Origin: Streptomyces sp. F001
Lineage (GTDB): Bacteria; Actinomycetota; Actinomycetes; Streptomycetales; Streptomycetaceae
Length of the DNA: 64,000 bases
NCBI RefSeq assembly: GCF_004187715.1
Contig: NZ_QZWF01000001.1
Coordinates: 1,574,909 to 1,638,908 of the forward strand
Direction: 5' to 3'
Part shown: piece after piece, positions 1 to 10,758 of the stretch
How positions within the stretch are numbered: the first letter of the stretch is position 1
Layout: each line of letters begins with the position of its first letter
Notes under the pieces: generated by a model
The model's database searches: none
What the model was told of the DNA's origin: nothing
The model's input: only the letters and a program-made list of their open reading frames with translations
Translations under genes and position numbers: made by a program

Positions 1-122
1 CCGCGCTCCGTGCCCAGGGCCGTGATTCCCACGGTCGGGTCCTGCCTGCGCAGGGCGTCCGCGAGGGCGAGCGCGGGCTCGATGTGGCCGGCGGTCCCTC
101 CGCCGGCGAGTACGACATGCAC
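1..122 (-). CDS. murG: MurG, N-terminal part (runs off the left edge)
   Basis: This is UDP-GlcNAc:undecaprenyl-PP-MurNAc-pentapeptide transferase, which makes lipid II from lipid I on the inner face of the membrane. Only the first 40 or so codons are present. The translation opens with a GTG-encoded Met followed by [20 protein letters not shown], which contains the Gly-rich GGGTAGH/E motif at the N-terminus of all MurG proteins. The GTG at 122 is preceded by GGAGAG on the minus strand. An ATG at 118 lies in another frame and gives no MurG sequence. The gene is 6 bases downstream of ftsW and is the last dcw gene visible here; the C-terminal part lies outside the window. Confidence 0.9.
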   Translation of the reverse strand, partial: MHVVLAGGGTAGHIEPALALADALRRQDPTVGITALGTER

Positions 123-128
123 CGAAAT

Positions 129-1526
129 TCACCGCTCTCCGGACGTACGCGCCGCCGAGGCGCGCCGTCGCATCGTGTTCCATCTCCGAGGCCCCTGAGA
201 GCCCCCAGCCCCCCGTTTTCTACCAAAGCGGGGTTGCCGCATCGCAAGCGCCGCCCGCGCAGCGGGCTCGTCGCGCGCGAAGGCGATCAGCAGCCCGATG
301 GCGAACATGGTCGGCAGCAGGGCGGATCCCCCGTAGGAAAACAGCGGGAGGGGGACGCCGGCGATCGGCAGCAGACCGAGCACCGCACCGATGTTGATCA
401 CGGCCTGGGCCGTGATCCAGGTGGTCACGCCTCCCGCGGCATACCTCACGAAGGGGTCCTCCGTGCGTCCGGCCACGCGGATGCCTGCATAGCCTAGAGC
501 GGCGAAGAGGGCGAGCACCGACAGCGTCCCCGCCAGGCCCAGTTCCTCACCGGTGACGGCGAAGATGAAGTCGGTGTGCGCTTCGGGGAGTTGACCCCAT
601 TTTTCCACACTTGCGCCAAGTCCGGAACCGAAGAATCCGCCGGAGGCGAGGGCGTAGATCCCGTGCACGGCCTGCCAGCAGGAGCCGTCGGGGCCCATCT
701 CGGTGGCACCGATGCAGCGGAACCGGTCCAGCCGGTTGGAACTGCTCTGGATGAGGACCGTGCCGATCACCGCGGCCACCGCCAGCACCCCGACGAACAG
801 CCGGGTCGGTGCTCCCGCCAGCCACAACAACCCGAACAGGATCGCCGTGACGATGATCCCCGTGCCCATGTCGCCGCCGAGCATGATCAGCCCGAGCAGC
901 ATGAAGGCGGCCGGCACGAGCGGCACCAGCATGTGCTTCCACTGCGCCAGCAGCTTCTTGTCCTGTTTGCGGGCGAGCAGGTCGGCGCCCCACAGCACCA
1001 GCGCGAGCTTGCCGAACTCACTGGGCTGGATCTGGAAGGAACCGCCCAGGGCGATCCAGTTCTGGTTGCCGTTGACCGCAATCCCTATCCCCGGCACCTG
1101 CACCAGGGCCATCAGGAAGACGGCGCCCGCCAGGATCGGGTAGGCCAGCGCCCGGTGCAGCTTCACCGGCATCCGCGACGCGGCGAACAGCAGCCCGGCG
1201 CCGATGAGGGCGGCCAGCATCTGCTTGCGGAAGAAGTACGACCCCGGCAGGGACATCTGCAGGGCGGTGATCTGGGAGGCCGAGTAGACCATCACCAGGC
1301 CCAGCACGGTGATCAGCAGACTGCCGCCGAGGATCAGGTAGTACGCGGTCAGCGGCCGGTCCCACGCTCTGCGCGCACGCGTGGAGATGCGTACGAAGGG
1401 GTTCTCGCGCGGCGGCCGGGGTGCGGCGGGCCTGCGGACGGGCCGCCGGACCGGAGGACGCCCCGTACGGCTGCCGGACATCACCGGCTGCCACCGGCGG
1501 GTACCCGCCGACCAAACCCGAGCCAC
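129..1526 (-). CDS. ftsW: FtsW, SEDS-family septal peptidoglycan polymerase
   Basis: This is a polytopic SEDS protein that polymerises lipid II at the division septum together with the class B PBP FtsI. The protein is about 450-465 aa with a basic, Arg/Pro-rich cytoplasmic N-terminus followed by roughly ten hydrophobic segments. Family motifs are the AHTDFIFAVTGEELG block in the large extracellular loop and FSYGGSALLPT near the C-terminus. Two starts are possible. GTG 1526 has a GGAGGG sequence about 17 bases upstream, while ATG 1481 gives the more compact N-terminus MSGSRTGRPP. It lies between murD (60 bases upstream) and murG (6 bases downstream). In Streptomyces, ftsW is known to be dispensable for vegetative growth but needed for sporulation septa. 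Confidence 0.95.
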   Translation of the reverse strand: MARVWSAGTRRWQPVMSGSRTGRPPVRRPVRRPAAPRPPRENPFVRISTRARRAWDRPLTAYYLILGGSLLITVLGLVMVYSASQITALQMSLPGSYFFRKQMLAALIGAGLLFAASRMPVKLHRALAYPILAGAVFLMALVQVPGIGIAVNGNQNWIALGGSFQIQPSEFGKLALVLWGADLLARKQDKKLLAQWKHMLVPLVPAAFMLLGLIMLGGDMGTGIIVTAILFGLLWLAGAPTRLFVGVLAVAAVIGTVLIQSSSNRLDRFRCIGATEMGPDGSCWQAVHGIYALASGGFFGSGLGASVEKWGQLPEAHTDFIFAVTGEELGLAGTLSVLALFAALGYAGIRVAGRTEDPFVRYAAGGVTTWITAQAVINIGAVLGLLPIAGVPLPLFSYGGSALLPTMFAIGLLIAFARDEPAARAALAMRQPRFGRKRGAGGSQGPRRWNTMRRRASAARTSGER

Positions 1527-1585
1527 ATCCGAGTCACCCGTCCCTCCAAGGGTCCCGAAGCACCCGCCGTGGCCGAGACCCGCCG

Positions 1586-3010
1586 TCAGGCGCCCGCGCC
1601 GAGTTCGCGAACCGCCTCCGCGAACGCCTCTCCGCGCTTGTTGTAGTTGGCGAACATGTCCATGGAGGCACAGGCCGGTGCCAAGAGCACCGTGTCTCCG
1701 GCAACGGCGAGTCGCCGGGCCTCCCGGACCGCCGCGAGCATCGCCCCAGTGTCGGTCCGGTCGAGGTCGACGACGGGTACTTCCGGGGCGTGTCGCGCGA
1801 GGGCGTCACGGATCAGGGCACGATCGGCACCGATGAGGACGGCTCCGCGAAGTCGCTTGGCCGACTTGGCGACGAGTTCGTCGAAGGTGGCGCCCTTCGC
1901 CAGTCCGCCGGCGATCCACACGATCGACTCGTAGGCCGCCAACGAGGCTTCTGTCGCATGGGTGTTGGTGGCCTTGGAGTCGTCGACGTATGCAACCCCG
2001 TCCACGTCGGCGACGTGCGCGATGCGGTGGGCGTCCGGCGTGAAGGCCCGCAGCCCGTCCCGTACGGCCTCGGGCGGCACACCGTAGGCGCGCGCGAGGG
2101 CCGCTGCGGCAAGGGCGTTGGCGATGTTGTGCGGGACGGGCGGGTTGACGTCGGAGACCTCGGCGAGCTCCTGGGCGTTCTTCTGCCGGTCCTCGACGAA
2201 GGCACGGTCCACCAGGATGCCTTCCACGACGCCGAGTTGGGACGGCGCGGGCGTGCCCAGCGTGAAGCCGACGGCCCGGCAGCCTTCTTCGACGTCGGCC
2301 TCGCGCACCAGGTCCTCGGTGGCCTTGTCGGCCGCGTTGTAGACGCAGGCGACGCGATTCCCTTCGTAGATACGGCCCTTGTCGGCGGCGTACGCCTCCA
2401 TGGAGCCGTGCCAGTCGAGGTGGTCGGGGGCGAGGTTGAGGACGGCGGCGGAGTGGGCACGCAGCGAAGGCGCCCAGTGGAGCTGGTAGCTGGAGAGTTC
2501 GACCGCCAGGACGTCGTACTGCTCGTCGCCGAGCACCGCGTCCAGCAGCGAGACGCCGATGTTGCCGACGGCGGCCGTGCGCAGGCCGGCCGTCTTCAGG
2601 ATCGAGGCGAGCATCTGGACGGTGGTGGTCTTGCCGTTGGTGCCGGTGACGGCGAGCCAGGGGGCGGCGTCGGGGCCACGCAGGCGCCAGGCCAGTTCGA
2701 CGTCGCCCCAGATCTCGATGCCGGCTTCGTGCGCCGCCGCGAACAGCGGCTTGTCCGGCTTCCAGCCGGGCGCGGTGACGATCAGCTCGGTGCCCTCCGG
2801 CAGGGTGGCGCCGTCGCCGAGGCGGACCTTGACGCCCAGGGCCTGGAGCTCGGCCGCCTGCGCCCGCGCCCGGTCGTCGTCGCCGTCGTTGACGACGGTG
2901 ACGAGCGCGCCCAGGCCGTGCAGGACCTTGGCCGCCGGGACGCCGGAGACGCCGAGCCCGGCGACGGTGACGTGCTTGCCCTGCCAGTTGGTCACTTTTC
3001 CGCTGCCCAT
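1586..3010 (-). CDS. murD: MurD, UDP-MurNAc-L-Ala:D-Glu ligase
   Basis: This cytoplasmic Mur ligase adds D-glutamate to UDP-MurNAc-L-Ala with ATP hydrolysis. The N-terminal Rossmann-like region has [13 protein letters not shown] (residues 11-23), the central domain has the P-loop [10 protein letters not shown] (about residues 121-130), and the C-terminal domain ends with the family block [18 protein letters not shown]. The length of 474 aa is normal. The open frame continues far upstream without a stop, so the start was set by context. ATG 3010 gives [15 protein letters not shown] 2995 overlaps the mraY stop as GTGA and aligns with the short N-terminus of other MurDs. Either way, translation is coupled to mraY. 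Confidence 0.95.
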   Translation of the reverse strand: MGSGKVTNWQGKHVTVAGLGVSGVPAAKVLHGLGALVTVVNDGDDDRARAQAAELQALGVKVRLGDGATLPEGTELIVTAPGWKPDKPLFAAAHEAGIEIWGDVELAWRLRGPDAAPWLAVTGTNGKTTTVQMLASILKTAGLRTAAVGNIGVSLLDAVLGDEQYDVLAVELSSYQLHWAPSLRAHSAAVLNLAPDHLDWHGSMEAYAADKGRIYEGNRVACVYNAADKATEDLVREADVEEGCRAVGFTLGTPAPSQLGVVEGILVDRAFVEDRQKNAQELAEVSDVNPPVPHNIANALAAAALARAYGVPPEAVRDGLRAFTPDAHRIAHVADVDGVAYVDDSKATNTHATEASLAAYESIVWIAGGLAKGATFDELVAKSAKRLRGAVLIGADRALIRDALARHAPEVPVVDLDRTDTGAMLAAVREARRLAVAGDTVLLAPACASMDMFANYNKRGEAFAEAVRELGAGA

Positions 3011-4086
3011 CCCGCATAGAAGAGGCCCAGTCCGACGATCACACAGATGCCCTGAATGATCCAGAAGCGGACCACGACGAGCACTTCGGACCAGCCCTTG
3101 AGTTCGAAGTGGTGCTGGAGTGGCGCCATCCGGAAGACCCGCTTCCCGGTGAGGCGGAAGGAACCGACCTGGATGACCACCGACATGGTGATGAGGACGA
3201 ACAGGCCACCGAGGATGGCGAGCAGCAGCTCGGTGCGGGAGCAGATGGCCAGACCGGCGAGCACACCGCCGAGCGCCAGCGAACCGGTGTCGCCCATGAA
3301 GATCTTGGCGGGCGAGGTGTTCCACCACAGGAAGCCGAGGCAGGCTCCCATGAGGGCGGCGGAGACGACCGCGAGGTCGAGGGGGTCGCGCACCTCGTAA
3401 CAGGCGTTGGGGTTGGTCAGGTCCAGCGCGTTGGCGCAGGACTCCTGGAACTGCCAGACGCCGATGAAGGTGTAGGCGCCGAAGACGAGGACGGAGGCGC
3501 CGGTGGCCAGACCGTCGAGCCCGTCGGTGAGGTTCACGCCGTTCGACATCGCGAGGATCATGAACAGCGCCCAGACCACGAACAGCACCGGGCCGATGGT
3601 CCAGCCGAAGTCCGTGATGAAGGACAGTTTCGTGGACGCCGGGGTGTTGCCGCGGGCATCCGCGAACTGCAGCGAGAGCACGGCGAAGGCAATACCGACG
3701 ATCAGCTGGCCGGCCATCTTCGCCTTGGCCCGCAGACCCAGCGAACGCCGCTTGACGATCTTGATGTAGTCGTCCAGGAAGCCGACCAGACCCATCCCGA
3801 CCATCAGGCCGAGTACCAGCAGACCCGAGAAGGTCGGCGCCGCGTCGGCCTCGGGGTCCAGATAGCTCGTGACCACCTTGGCCAGGAAGTACGCGGCGAC
3901 CGTCGCCAGGATGAAGGCGATACCGCCCATGGTCGGCGTACCGCGCTTGCTGGCGTGCTCGCGGGGGCCGTCGTCGCGGATGTACTGACCGTAGCCCTTG
4001 CGGGCGAGCAGCTTGATCAGCAGCGGGGTGCCGACCAGGGTCAGGAAGAGGCCAATGACTCCTGCGAACAGGATCTGCTTCATCAT
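2992..4086 (-). CDS. mraY: MraY, phospho-MurNAc-pentapeptide translocase
   Basis: This integral membrane enzyme transfers phospho-MurNAc-pentapeptide from UDP to undecaprenyl phosphate, forming lipid I. It is 364 aa with about ten hydrophobic helices. Characteristic pieces are [20 protein letters not shown] (the substrate loop), the [13 protein letters not shown] motif with the catalytic acidic residues, and [13 protein letters not shown]. The start ATG at 4086 overlaps the murF stop in an ATGA junction; a second ATG follows directly at 4083. The stop overlaps the start of murD. This is a tightly coupled position inside the mur operon. Confidence 0.96.
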   Translation of the reverse strand: MMKQILFAGVIGLFLTLVGTPLLIKLLARKGYGQYIRDDGPREHASKRGTPTMGGIAFILATVAAYFLAKVVTSYLDPEADAAPTFSGLLVLGLMVGMGLVGFLDDYIKIVKRRSLGLRAKAKMAGQLIVGIAFAVLSLQFADARGNTPASTKLSFITDFGWTIGPVLFVVWALFMILAMSNGVNLTDGLDGLATGASVLVFGAYTFIGVWQFQESCANALDLTNPNACYEVRDPLDLAVVSAALMGACLGFLWWNTSPAKIFMGDTGSLALGGVLAGLAICSRTELLLAILGGLFVLITMSVVIQVGSFRLTGKRVFRMAPLQHHFELKGWSEVLVVVRFWIIQGICVIVGLGLFYAGWAAEK

Positions 4087-5489
4087 CGGGCGGCAACCTC
4101 ACCCTCGGCACCGTTCTCGATGAGCGCCTGCGCCACGCTCTCGAGCCCGACCGACCGGGACGCCTTCACGAGTACGACGTCTCCCGGGCGCAACTCGCTG
4201 CGCAACAGGTCGACCGCCGCCTGTGCGTCGGACACGTGCACCGACTCCTCACCCCACGAACCCTCGTTATATGCGCCCAGTTGCAGCCAGGACGCTTCCC
4301 TGCCCCCGACCGCGACGAGCTTGCTGACGTTGAGCCGGACGGCGAGCCGTCCGACCGCGTCGTGCTCGGCGAGCGCCTCGTCCCCGAGCTCGGCCATCTT
4401 GCCGAGCACCGCCCACGTACGGCGCCCCTTGCCCATGGCCACAAGGGCGCGCAGGGCAGCCCGCATGGACTCGGGGTTCGCGTTGTAGGCGTCGTTGACG
4501 ACCGTCACGCCGTCCGGGCGCTCGGTGACCTCCATACGCCAGCGGGAGAGGGAGCCTGCCTCGGAGAGCGCGGTGGCGATCTCTTCCGCGGACATGCCCA
4601 GCTCATGGGCGACGGCGGCCGCGGCGAGCGCGTTCGACACGTGGTGCTCACCGTACAGGCGCATGGTCACATCACTGCACCCGGAGGGTGTGCGAAGGGT
4701 GAAAGAGGGCTGGCCGGTGTCCGTCAGGTGCACGTTCTCGGCGCGTACGTCCGCTTCGTCGGCCTCTCCGAAGAGGATCACCTTCGCCTTCGTACGGGAT
4801 GCCATGGCGCGTACGAGGGGGTCGTCGGCGTTGAGGATCGCGGCTCCCTCTTCGGGAAGCGCCTCGACCAACTCGCCCTTCGCCTGGGCGATCTGCTCGC
4901 GGCCGCCGAACTCGCCGATGTGCGCGGTGCCCACGTTCAGCACCAGGCCGATGTGCGGGGGCGTCAAGCCGGTGAGGTAGCGGATGTGGCCGATGCCGCG
5001 GGCACCCATCTCCAGGACGAGGAACCTCGTCTCCTCGGTGGCACTCAGTGCGGTCAGCGGCAGCCCGATCTCGTTGTTGAACGATCCCGGCGTCCAGACC
5101 GTCGGTGCCTTGCGCTGGAGCACCTGGGCGATGAGGTCCTTGGTGCTGGTCTTGCCCGCGGAGCCGGTGAGCGCCACCAGGGTGGTGCCGAGCTTGCGCA
5201 CGACGTGCCGGGCGAGGGCGCCGAGGGCCGTCTGGACGTCGTCGACGACGATCGCGGGCACACCGACGGGGCGGGAGCCCAGAATCGCGGCTGCACCCGC
5301 CTCGATCACGGCCCCGGCGTAGTCGTGGCCGTCCACGCGCTCGCCGACGAAGGCGGCGAAGAGGCTGCCGGGCTCCACCTCGCGGGAGTCCCGGACGACC
5401 GGCCCGGTCACCTGCACCGACGGATCCGGTATGTCGTACGTCTGCCCGCCGACGACTTCTGCGATCTCGGCGAGAGAGAGGGCGATCAC
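4083..5489 (-). CDS. murF: MurF, UDP-MurNAc-tripeptide:D-Ala-D-Ala ligase
   Basis: This ligase adds the D-Ala-D-Ala dipeptide and completes the UDP-MurNAc-pentapeptide in the cytoplasm. The protein is 468 aa. It has an N-terminal UDP-binding domain with [11 protein letters not shown], a central ATPase domain with the P-loop GSAGKTSTK, and the MurF signature [11 protein letters not shown] in the middle third. The start is GTG 5489, 4 bases after the murE stop. Its stop codon overlaps the mraY start. Nothing unusual is seen. Confidence 0.95.
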   Translation of the reverse strand: MIALSLAEIAEVVGGQTYDIPDPSVQVTGPVVRDSREVEPGSLFAAFVGERVDGHDYAGAVIEAGAAAILGSRPVGVPAIVVDDVQTALGALARHVVRKLGTTLVALTGSAGKTSTKDLIAQVLQRKAPTVWTPGSFNNEIGLPLTALSATEETRFLVLEMGARGIGHIRYLTGLTPPHIGLVLNVGTAHIGEFGGREQIAQAKGELVEALPEEGAAILNADDPLVRAMASRTKAKVILFGEADEADVRAENVHLTDTGQPSFTLRTPSGCSDVTMRLYGEHHVSNALAAAAVAHELGMSAEEIATALSEAGSLSRWRMEVTERPDGVTVVNDAYNANPESMRAALRALVAMGKGRRTWAVLGKMAELGDEALAEHDAVGRLAVRLNVSKLVAVGGREASWLQLGAYNEGSWGEESVHVSDAQAAVDLLRSELRPGDVVLVKASRSVGLESVAQALIENGAEGEVAAR

Positions 5490-5493
5490 AAGT

Positions 5494-7152
5494 TCATCCC
5501 TGGGTCTTCTGGATAGCTTCGCGAAGCACCTGGCGGTCGTCGAAGGGACGGACCACCCCGGCGATGTCCTGGCCCTGCTCGTGGCCCTTGCCCGCGACCA
5601 GCACGGTGTCCCCGGGCTGTGCGCGGTCGACGGCGGCGGCGATCGCGGCGGCCCGGTCCTCGAAGAGGAGCACTTCGCCGCGTTCGTGCGCGGGCACCGA
5701 GGCCGCGCCCTCGAGCATGGTCGCGAGGATCGCGAGGGGGTCCTCGGAGCGAGGGTTGTCGGAGGTCAGTACGGCGATGTCGGCGAGCCGGGCCGCGGCG
5801 GCGCCCATGGGGCCCCGCTTGTTCCTGTCCCGGTCGCCGCCGCAGCCGAGGACGACGTGCAGCCGGCCCTTGGTGACCTTGCGCAGCGCCTTGAGCACGG
5901 ATTCGACGGCGTCGGTCTTGTGGGCGTAGTCGACGACGGCGAGGTACGGCTGTCCGGCGTCCACGCGCTCCAGGCGGCCGGGCACGCCCGGCACGGCGGC
6001 GATGCCGTCGGCGGCGGTCTGCGGGTCGAGACCGGCGGCGGCGAGGGCGACGATCGCGGCGAGGGTGTTGGCCACGTTGAAGGGGCCCGGCAGCGGCGAC
6101 CTGGCGCCGATCCGCTCGCCGTTCGGGCCGATCACGGTGAACGGCGAGTCCAGCGGGCCGACCGTGACGTCCTCGGCGCGCCAGTCGGCGTCGGGGTGGC
6201 CCTCGGCGGAGTAGGTGACAACCGGGACGGTGGCCTCGCGGGCGAGCCTGCGGCCGTACTCGTCGTCGATGTTGACGACGCCGAGACGGCTGCGTTTCGG
6301 CGTGAACAGCTGCGCCTTGGCCCGGAAGTAGTCCTCCATGTCGGAGTGGAACTCCATGTGTTCCGGGCTGAGGTTGGTGAAGACGGCCACATCGAAGACG
6401 CAGCCGTCGACCCGGCCGAGGACCAGCGCGTGGCTGGAGACCTCCATGGCGACCGCCCGGACGCCGCGTTCGCGCATGACGGCGAACAGGGCCTGGAGGT
6501 CGGTGGCTTCGGGGGTGGTGCGCTCGGACTTGATGCGCTCGTCACCGATGCGCGTCTCGACGGTGCCGATCAGTCCGGCCGAACGGCCGCCCGTCCGCAG
6601 ACCGCCCTCGACGAGGTAGGCGGTCGTGGTCTTGCCGGACGTGCCGGTGATGCCGATCTGCAGCAGATCGTGGCCGGGCCGGCCGTAGATCGTGGCCGCC
6701 AGTTCGCCCATCCGCGCGCGCGGATGCTCGACGGTGAGGACCGGCAGGCCCGTGGCGGCGGCGCGTTCGGCGCCGGCCGGGTCGGTGAGCACGGCGACCG
6801 CGCCGAGGCCGACGGCCTGGGTGACGAAGTCGGCTCCGTGCGCGCGGGCGCCTGGCAGGGCGGCGTACAGGTCGCCGGGGTGGACGGCCCGCGAGTCGTG
6901 GGTGATGCCGGTGACCTCGACGGTGCCGGCCGGTGCGGCGACACCCAGCTGGTCGGCGAGCTCCGCGAGGGGTGTGGCGGAGACCCGTTCCGGCCGTGGC
7001 GGGCCCGGATATGTCACGGGAACGCCCTTCTGGGTGGTTTGGGACTGATCAGCGTGTGGCACGGCGGTGAGCGTACCGGGCGCACCCGCTCCGGAGCGAA
7101 GTGAGGGGCGAGGGACGCTCTGGTCCTCGGGATCGGGGGTGATCGTTGTCAC
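5494..7152 (-). CDS. murE: MurE, UDP-MurNAc-dipeptide:diaminopimelate ligase
   Basis: This ligase adds the third stem-peptide residue, LL-diaminopimelate in Streptomyces, to UDP-MurNAc-L-Ala-D-Glu. The protein is 552 aa because about 45 polar, disordered residues precede the usual start of the fold near RVSATPLAELADQLG. The ATP site is GTSGKTTT. The DNPRSEDP block in the C-terminal domain is the diaminopimelate-recognition motif and separates this enzyme from lysine-adding homologues. The ATG start at 7152 lies 55 bases after the ftsI stop. A downstream start near codon 46 would also give a full Mur ligase, so the N-terminal extension is the uncertain part. Confidence 0.95.
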   Translation of the reverse strand: MTTITPDPEDQSVPRPSLRSGAGAPGTLTAVPHADQSQTTQKGVPVTYPGPPRPERVSATPLAELADQLGVAAPAGTVEVTGITHDSRAVHPGDLYAALPGARAHGADFVTQAVGLGAVAVLTDPAGAERAAATGLPVLTVEHPRARMGELAATIYGRPGHDLLQIGITGTSGKTTTAYLVEGGLRTGGRSAGLIGTVETRIGDERIKSERTTPEATDLQALFAVMRERGVRAVAMEVSSHALVLGRVDGCVFDVAVFTNLSPEHMEFHSDMEDYFRAKAQLFTPKRSRLGVVNIDDEYGRRLAREATVPVVTYSAEGHPDADWRAEDVTVGPLDSPFTVIGPNGERIGARSPLPGPFNVANTLAAIVALAAAGLDPQTAADGIAAVPGVPGRLERVDAGQPYLAVVDYAHKTDAVESVLKALRKVTKGRLHVVLGCGGDRDRNKRGPMGAAAARLADIAVLTSDNPRSEDPLAILATMLEGAASVPAHERGEVLLFEDRAAAIAAAVDRAQPGDTVLVAGKGHEQGQDIAGVVRPFDDRQVLREAIQKTQG

Positions 7153-7207
7153 GGGTGGTTCCTGGGTGCTCGGTGCTGAACGGATGGTTCCGGCTGCTCG
7201 CCGCTGA

Positions 7208-9174
7208 TCAGGGTTTGAAGGTGACCGGGAGTTTCGCCGGTGGCGTCCCGGTCGGCGGAACCTGGAGGGTCTTCAGGGCGAACTCCATCACCTTCTTGTA
7301 GACGGGGCCGCAGATCTGGCCGCCGAAGTAGCTGCCCTCGGTGGCGTTCTGGATGGCGCAGTACACGGTGACACGGGGCTTGTCCGCGGGTGCGAATCCG
7401 GCGAAGGAGGAGGTGTAGCCGCGGTACTTGCCGGTGGCCGGATCCACGCGGTTGGCCGTGCCGGTCTTGCCCGCGACCCGGTAGCCGGGGATGCGGGCCT
7501 TGGTGCCGGTGCCCTCCCTGTCGTCGACGACCGACTCCAGCATCCGGGCGAGCGTCCTGGCCGTCTTCTCGCTGACGACCCGCGTCTTCTCCGGCTTCGG
7601 GGCGGGCGTGAAGACGCCGTCGGGTCCCTGCGTGCCGCGCACCAGCGTGGGTTCCACGCGTACGCCGCCGTTGGCGACCGTCGAGTAGACGGACGCCGCC
7701 TGCATCGCGTTGATGGAGACGCCCTGGCCGAAAGGAATCGTGTACTGCTGCGACGTCGACCAGGTGTCCGGGGAGGCGAGGATGCCCTTGGTCTCACCGG
7801 GGAAGCCGAGCCCGGTGTAGCTGCCGATGCCGAACTTGCGCAGGTACTTGTACAGCACCCGGTTGGCCTCCGCCTGGTTCTTGCCGAGCTGGCCGGTCGC
7901 CAGGATGGTGCCGATGTTGCTGGATTTGGCGAGCACGCCGTTGAGCGTGAGGTACCAGGTCGGGTGCTCGACGTCGTCCTTGAAGAGCCGGTCGCCGCGG
8001 TGCAGCCGGTTGGGTACGACGACATGCGTGGCGGGCGTGGCGACGTTCTCCTCCAGTACGGCGGCCATCGACATCACCTTGGCGGTGGAACCGGGCTCGT
8101 AGGCGTCCTGGACGGCCGCGTTGCCCATGGCGGTCGCGTCGGCCGTGGTGAGGTCGTTGGGGTCAAAACCGGGCGAGTTGGCCATGGCGAGGATCTCGCC
8201 GGTGGCGGTGTCCTGCACGATGACATAGCCGCGGTCCGCCTTGGACTCCTTCACCTGTTCGGCGATGGCGTTCTGCGCGGCCCACTGGATGTCCCGGTCG
8301 ATGGTCAGCTCGATGTCGGAGCCGGGCACCGCGGGGGTCTCGGTGGAGCCGACGGTGGGCACCTGGTGGCCGCCGGACTGGGCGTAGCGGATCTTGCCGT
8401 CCTCGCCGGCCAGCTGTCCGTTCAGCTGCTGCTCGATGCCGCCGCCGCCCTTGCCCTCGGCGTTGACCCAGCCCAGTATTCCGGCGGCCAGGTCGCCGTT
8501 CGGGTACACGCGCTTGCTGCTGGGTTCGGCGAGGATACCGGCGAGGACGTTGACCGTGCTCTTGTCGGTCTCCGCCTTGTCGGCGAGCGCGGTCCTCAGG
8601 TCCTTGATCTGCTTCCAGACCTGCGGGGTCTGCCGGCCGGCGAGCTTGACGTAGCGGAGCTTCTTGTCCTCGGGCCGGAGCTTGCGGGCGAGCTCGGCCT
8701 GGTCCTGGCCGAGGATCGGGGCGAGGAGGGCGGCCGCCTGCTCGGGCCCGTCGCCGATCTCCAGCTGCTCGGGGGTGAACAGCGTGGGGTCGGCCGTGAT
8801 GTCGTACGCGTCCACGCTGGTCGCCAGGGCCACGCCGGTGCGGTCGGTGATCTCGCCGCGCTGGGCGGCGAGGGTGTGCACCACGTACCGGTTCCGCTCG
8901 GCCTTCGCGGCGTATGCGCTCGCATCGACGGCCTGCACCTGGAGCAGCCGTACGACGAACACGAGCAGTACGAGGGTCAGCGCCAGGCCGACCATGCGCA
9001 GGCGGGGCCGGGGGCTGCCGAGCCGGATGACGCGCGGTGCCGGAGAACGGGGCGGGGCCGGACGACGGGCCGGGCGGGCGCCGGGGCCGGGCGCCGTGCG
9101 CTGCCGGAGCGGTCGGGCCGTGCGGGTCCGGGCACGCGGCGGTGCGGCGCTTCCCTGTCGGTCACTTCCGTCAC
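7208..9174 (-). CDS. ftsI: FtsI (PBP3), class B penicillin-binding protein; apparent frameshift near its N-terminus
   Basis: This is the septal transpeptidase. The intact frame from 8995 to 7208 carries one membrane helix, the dimerisation/pedestal region, and the three transpeptidase motifs: STAK (Ser about 303 counted from 8995), SSN and KTG. ATG 8995 cannot be the true start because it falls inside the membrane anchor, and the basic pre-anchor sequence RVIRLGSPRPRLR continues upstream in frame without any ATG, GTG or TTG. The expected Streptomyces N-terminus (VTDREAPHRRVPGPARP) is present from GTG 9174/9165 but one frame away. One missing base between about 9050 and 9085, in C-rich DNA, would join the two parts. 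It is either a sequencing error or a real mutation. In Streptomyces the gene is needed for sporulation septation rather than growth. Confidence 0.85.
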
Positions 9175-9753
9175 CTGCCGGGGGTCGTGGTCGGGGTGGA
9201 GGTGGAGCGGGGTGGGGGTGGATGCCGGGCGGGGTGCGGCGGGGGCCGTGCGGGCGGCCGGGGTGGGGCTCGGGGCCGGGGAGCCGAACGGCGTCGGGCT
9301 GGCCGCGCCCGGCGGGAGCTCATCGGTCATCGCCTCGGGGGCCAGGACGAACGGCGTGCGCACGGAGGCCTGCCCGGCGGCGGAGGGGGCGCCCTTGACG
9401 GTGCCGTCGGGATCGAGGAAGGCGGGGTCCCCGCCGGGCACCATGCCGAGTTCGCGGGCGCGGCGCTGGAGGGCGTCGGGGGCGGAGTAGGCGTCGATGT
9501 CCCGCTGGAGGGCCTGTTCCTCATCGGTGAGGTTCTTGGTCTCCTTCTGCAGGTCGTCGAGTCGGAACGACCCTTCGCTGAGTGCCGAGTTCAGCACCAG
9601 CAGTCCGATGAGACCGCCGCCCAGCAGAAGGACGACCAGCAGGACGAACGGAGTCCGGGCGGCCTGCCCCCGACCGGTGGGAAGAAGCCGCGCGAGGCGG
9701 GCGGCCCTCCCCTTCAGCTCGGGTTTCCTGCTCGGTTCGGGTTTCCTACTCAC
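9171..9753 (-). CDS. ftsL: FtsL-like divisome protein; apparent frameshift near its C-terminus
   Basis: This is a small bitopic division protein of the FtsLBQ group that partners FtsI and FtsW. From ATG 9753 there is a basic cytoplasmic N-terminus, one membrane helix (TPFVLLVVLLLGGGLIGLLV), then a short coiled coil (DLQKETKNLTDEEQALQRDI) and a Pro/Ala/Thr-rich tail. The frame does not stop where expected but reads on into ftsI. In the +1-shifted frame the tail would end STPTPSTSTPTTTPGR followed by TGA at 9171-9173, overlapping the ftsI GTG. One extra C around 9206-9216 explains this. The corrected length would be about 193 aa. See also ftsI, which has a compensating-type defect about 150 bases away. 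Confidence 0.8.
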
Positions 9754-9801
9754 TCGCCCTCCCCCGGGCTCGGTACCCGGACGCCCGCCCTTGCCGCCGC
9801 C

Positions 9802-10758
9802 TCACTCGACGTCCTCCCTGATGCGCTGGGCCGCGCGCAGTCGCGCAGGGGCTGCCCTGCGGTTCTCGGCGATCTCTTCCTCGCTGGGAAGTTCGGCACC
9901 GCGCGTGAGCAGCTTGAGCCGGGGCTGGTACTGCTCGGGCACCACCGGCAGCCCGGGCGGCGCGGTGCTTGCGGCGCCGGCCGCGAACACCTGCTTGACC
10001 AGCCGGTCCTCCAGCGAGTGGTACGACAGCACGGCGATCCGCCCGCCCACGCCGAGGGCCTGCACAGCGGCCGGGATCGCCCGCTCCAGCACGGCGAGTT
10101 CGCCGTTGACCTCGATACGCAGGGCCTGGAAGGTGCGCTTGGCCGGGTTGCCGCCGGTCCGCTTGGCGGCCTGCGGCAGCGCGTCCCGGATCACCTCGAC
10201 GAGCCGCCCGCTGTTCGTGAACGGCTCCTTCTCCCGTTCGCGTACGACGGCGGCGACGATCCGCTTGGCCTGCTTCTCCTCGCCGTACGCGCGCAGGATC
10301 CGCACCAGCTCACCCGCCGGGTAGGTGTTGAGGACCTCGGCGGCGCTGATGCCGGTCGTCTGGTCCATGCGCATGTCGAGCGGGGCGTCCTGCGCGTAGG
10401 CGAAGCCGCGGTCGGCCTCGTCGAGCTGCATGGAGGAGACCCCGAGGTCGAACAGAACGCCCTGTACGCGCCCGGTGCCGAGCCGGTCGAGGACGTCGGG
10501 CAGCTCGTCGTAGACGGCGTGCACGAGCGTGGCGCGGTCGCCGTACGGGGCGAGCCGCTCGCCGGACAGGCGCAACGCCTCCTTGTCGCGGTCGAGGGCG
10601 ACGAGCCGGGCCTCGGGGAAGCGGGCGAGCAGTGCCTCGCTGTGGCCGCCGAGGCCGAGCGTGCAGTCGACGACGACCGCTCCGGGGGCCTGGAGGGCGG
10701 GGGCCAACAGGTCCAGGCACCGCTGGAGCATCACCGGGACGTGTCGACTCTTGCTCAA
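9802..10758 (-). CDS. rsmH: RsmH (MraW), 16S rRNA m4C1402 methyltransferase
   Basis: This SAM-dependent enzyme methylates N4 of C1402 in the 16S rRNA P site, and it is conserved as the first or second gene of dcw clusters. The protein is 318 aa. Family blocks are [13 protein letters not shown] at the N-terminus, the SAM site [32 protein letters not shown], and [14 protein letters not shown] near the C-terminus. It is the promoter-proximal gene of this cluster. No mraZ gene is seen upstream; a divergent carbonic anhydrase is there instead. The gap to ftsL is 48 bases. Confidence 0.95.
   Translation of the reverse strand: MSKSRHVPVMLQRCLDLLAPALQAPGAVVVDCTLGLGGHSEALLARFPEARLVALDRDKEALRLSGERLAPYGDRATLVHAVYDELPDVLDRLGTGRVQGVLFDLGVSSMQLDEADRGFAYAQDAPLDMRMDQTTGISAAEVLNTYPAGELVRILRAYGEEKQAKRIVAAVVREREKEPFTNSGRLVEVIRDALPQAAKRTGGNPAKRTFQALRIEVNGELAVLERAIPAAVQALGVGGRIAVLSYHSLEDRLVKQVFAAGAASTAPPGLPVVPEQYQPRLKLLTRGAELPSEEEIAENRRAAPARLRAAQRIREDVE

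Noticed and set aside
1586..4111. A single 841-codon frame covering murD and the DNA upstream
   Set aside because: Only the last 470 or so codons encode MurD. The rest lies antisense-frame to mraY and has Arg/Pro/Gly-rich shadow composition.
8977..9170. FtsL reading on into ftsI as a natural FtsL-FtsI overlap or fusion
   Set aside because: The expected FtsL tail and stop are present in the neighbouring frame and overlap the ftsI GTG, so a frameshift is simpler.
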